Below are positions 21,630 through 23,063 of a stretch of DNA of 23,063 bases, piece by piece (positions within the stretch are counted from its first letter, which is position 1; every line of letters begins with the position of its first letter). This DNA comes from a virus. The notes under the pieces were generated by a model. It was not told the origin of the DNA and ran no database searches. It was given only the letters and a program-made list of their open reading frames with translations. Both the position numbers and the translations under genes were made by a program. The DNA lies in IMG/VR virus record IMGVR_UViG_3300045253_000053, positions 1-23,063 of that record; one strand, given 5' to 3'.

Positions 21630-21795
21630 TACGGCGGCGTTTTAGAATATGCTCATAGATCATCCCGGTAAAGCCACCGTAACCCCCACCAATAAGGACT
21701 GCAGGGATAAAATCACCCGTGGTGTATATCTGGATGATTTTGAAAAGGACGAAGAAATACAGCACCCCGAAACAGAATTCAAAGAATTTGCGCAT
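21589..21795 (-). CDS. Small membrane protein, candidate moron
   Basis: This is the only gene on the minus strand. The 68-residue product has two likely membrane helices (about 4-22 and 28-47), a GGGYGGFTG turn, and a charged C-terminal tail (KRRRIKAELEAAQEADW). Its start has a strong ribosome binding site: the minus strand reads AGGAGGTTGTC before ATG, and a TGCTATAAT extended -10 lies upstream. It overlaps the 3' end of the ejection gene tail to tail. Its A/T-rich codons differ from its neighbours. Small membrane proteins with their own promoters inside late operons are often lysogenic-conversion or superinfection-exclusion genes; that role is inferred. Confidence 0.75.
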   Translation of the reverse strand: MRKFFEFCFGVLYFFVLFKIIQIYTTGDFIPAVLIGGGYGGFTGMIYEHILKRRRIKAELEAAQEADW

Positions 21796-21821
21796 GACAA
21801 CCTCCTGTTAAATGACGCCTT

Positions 21822-21830
21822 ATTATAGCA
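21822..21830 (-). promoter_or_regulatory. Extended -10 promoter for the minus-strand gene
   Basis: The minus strand reads TGCTATAAT here, a perfect extended -10 element, with no strong -35 17 bases upstream. Transcription would begin around 21815, about 20 bases before the ATG and including the AGGAGG site (21801-21806). On the + strand, TATTAT at 21821-21826 overlaps the same bases and could be a -10 for the divergent gene at 21839, giving a nearly leaderless mRNA. Confidence 0.65.
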
Positions 21831-21838
21831 GACGCTAA

Positions 21839-23063
21839 ATGAAAATACTAATTATCGATGTCGGCTCTAACGCCCTGGACTGGGCGATTCGTTGCCAGTT
21901 GTGGGGGCACGAGGTCATGTGGTACGACAAACCCCGCCCCGATGGCACCACCCGCCGTGCAGGCGAGGGCATGATCAAGAAGATCACCGATTTCGATTCG
22001 TTGCGCAAGAAGTGGATAGGCTGGGCAGACCTGATCTACCTGCCGGACAACACTCACTATGTCGATATGCTCGACCCCTATCAACGGATAGGGTACCCGA
22101 TTTTCGGCTGTAACCTGGCGGCCCGTGAATGGGAACTGGATCGCGAAGTCGGACAGCAAGTCATGAAAGACTGTGGCATGCAGATTATCCCTGGCAAAAC
22201 GTTCCACGACTATGACAGCGCCATTGCCTATGTCAAGAAACAAGGAAAAGCGTTCGTATCCAAGCCTTCCGGCGATGGTGAGCGCGCTTTGTCCTACGTC
22301 GCCGACAGCGCCGCCGACCTGGTCTACATGCTCGGGCGCTGGAACAAGATCGACAAGTATCGGAAATCAGCCAAGGATGAGGGTTTTATTCTTCAAGAGA
22401 AGATTTCGGGTATCGAGTTTGCTGTTGGAGGTTGGTTCGGCCCTGACGGTTGGAGCAAGTATTTCGTTGAGAACGTAGAGTCGAAAAAATTAATGAATGG
22501 AGACCTTGGGGTTAATACGGGGGAACAAGGTACTTCTGTTGTTCTAGTTCGTAAATCCAAACTAGCCGATCAAGTTCTGTTACCCGCAACTGCGAGGTTA
22601 AAGGAAATCGGTTATATCGGGTACGTAGACGTAAACTGCATGATCACTGACGATGGGACGCCTTATCCCCTGGAGTGGACTATGCGTGATGGTTGGCCGA
22701 TTCGACACAATCTCAATTCCTTAATACTCGGAGATCCTGCGCAATGGATGTTGGACAAGATCAACGGTAAAGACACAATGAAAGCAAAAGAGAGTGTGGC
22801 TAGCGTCAGTGTAGTAATGGCGTTACCTGACTACCCCTATTCAAAAATCACAAACAAAGAATTATGCGGTATACCGATATACGGCGCGGAAGACACGGCG
22901 CATATTCATTTATCTGAGGTAATGATGGGAATAGCCCCGACTAACGTCAACGATAAAGTTGTGGATCTCCCCTCGTTGGTTACGGCGGGGGACTATGTTC
23001 TTGTGGCTACAGGGGAAGGCGATACACTTACAGGCGCCCGTCGATCGGTTTATTCAGCTATCA
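21839..23063 (+). CDS. PurD-like ATP-grasp ligase, partial (runs off the window)
   Basis: The frame is open for 408 codons to the window end, with no stop. It begins MKILIIDVGSNALDWAIRCQ, a Rossmann-type preATP-grasp start, then has AFVSKPSGDGERAL (138-151) for nucleotide binding, ILQEKISGIEFAVGGW (184-199), and YVDVNCMITDDGTPYPLEWT (262-281), the metal-binding part of the grasp. Near the end, GDYVLVATGEGDTLTGAR (384-401) strongly resembles the C-terminal domain of phosphoribosylamine-glycine ligase. The enzyme would join an amine to a carboxylate using ATP. Some residues differ from PurD, so the substrate may differ. No clear ribosome binding site precedes ATG 21839. The second half uses A/T-richer codons than the first, which suggests mosaicism. 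Confidence 0.75.
   Translation, partial: MKILIIDVGSNALDWAIRCQLWGHEVMWYDKPRPDGTTRRAGEGMIKKITDFDSLRKKWIGWADLIYLPDNTHYVDMLDPYQRIGYPIFGCNLAAREWELDREVGQQVMKDCGMQIIPGKTFHDYDSAIAYVKKQGKAFVSKPSGDGERALSYVADSAADLVYMLGRWNKIDKYRKSAKDEGFILQEKISGIEFAVGGWFGPDGWSKYFVENVESKKLMNGDLGVNTGEQGTSVVLVRKSKLADQVLLPATARLKEIGYIGYVDVNCMITDDGTPYPLEWTMRDGWPIRHNLNSLILGDPAQWMLDKINGKDTMKAKESVASVSVVMALPDYPYSKITNKELCGIPIYGAEDTAHIHLSEVMMGIAPTNVNDKVVDLPSLVTAGDYVLVATGEGDTLTGARRSVYSAI

Overview
The window is a 23 kb stretch of a tailed double-stranded DNA bacteriophage (or a prophage of one) and covers the packaging, head, tail, lysis and DNA-ejection genes. Nearly all genes lie on the + strand and are packed tightly, with ATGA, TAATG and GTGA stop/start overlaps. 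The gene content points to a podovirus of a Gram-negative, probably proteobacterial, host. The major capsid protein looks like the N4-gp56 family. It is followed by a gp4-like adaptor and a large nozzle-type tail protein. No tape measure, tail tube or tail chaperone genes are seen, and long Gln/Gly/Pro-rich proteins sit where ejection proteins are expected. The host and the virion type are inferences.

Layout. Bases 1-486 are non-coding and AT-rich, with unusual inverted repeats, a terminator-like hairpin and a degenerate direct repeat. Bases 487-3875 hold a C5-cytosine DNA methyltransferase, a second 241-codon reading frame lying over the whole of it, a half-length ISL3-transposase-like zinc-ribbon/HTH protein in the usual small-terminase position, and a long large terminase. 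Four small genes (3872-4713) lead into the portal (4713-6890). A very short M48-type metallopeptidase (6887-7234) and a tail fibre (7227-8783) follow. After a candidate promoter come a virion surface-type protein, a scaffold-like protein with a five-fold acidic repeat, and the major capsid protein, closed by a hairpin terminator. Bases 11595-15422 encode two coiled-coil proteins, the adaptor, the nozzle protein and a collar-type fibre. Bases 15419-16704 encode a Cys-containing protein, a one-helix membrane protein, a T4-type lysozyme and a 3TM-type holin. Next come an Asp/Asn-beta-hydroxylase-like dioxygenase and a small cupin (16701-17557), and then three putative internal/ejection proteins (17559-21629). 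The only minus-strand gene, a 68-residue membrane protein with its own promoter and ribosome binding site (21589-21795), looks like a moron. It is divergent from a PurD-like ATP-grasp enzyme (21839 onward) that runs off the window.

How the genes work together. The terminase and the ISL3-like protein would package DNA through the portal into a capsid built on the scaffold. The adaptor, nozzle and fibres would complete a short tail. The lysozyme and holin would release progeny, and the ejection proteins would deliver DNA. The methyltransferase, dioxygenase, cupin and ATP-grasp are accessory enzymes that may modify DNA, protein or metabolites.

The observations most worth follow-up are the overprinted reading frame in the methyltransferase, the half-transposase next to TerL, the possible second RNase H-like domain in TerL, the minimal M48 peptidase, the dioxygenase/cupin pair, the PurD-like enzyme and the minus-strand moron. 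All functional names come from reading motifs and recalled family patterns; no search was run.
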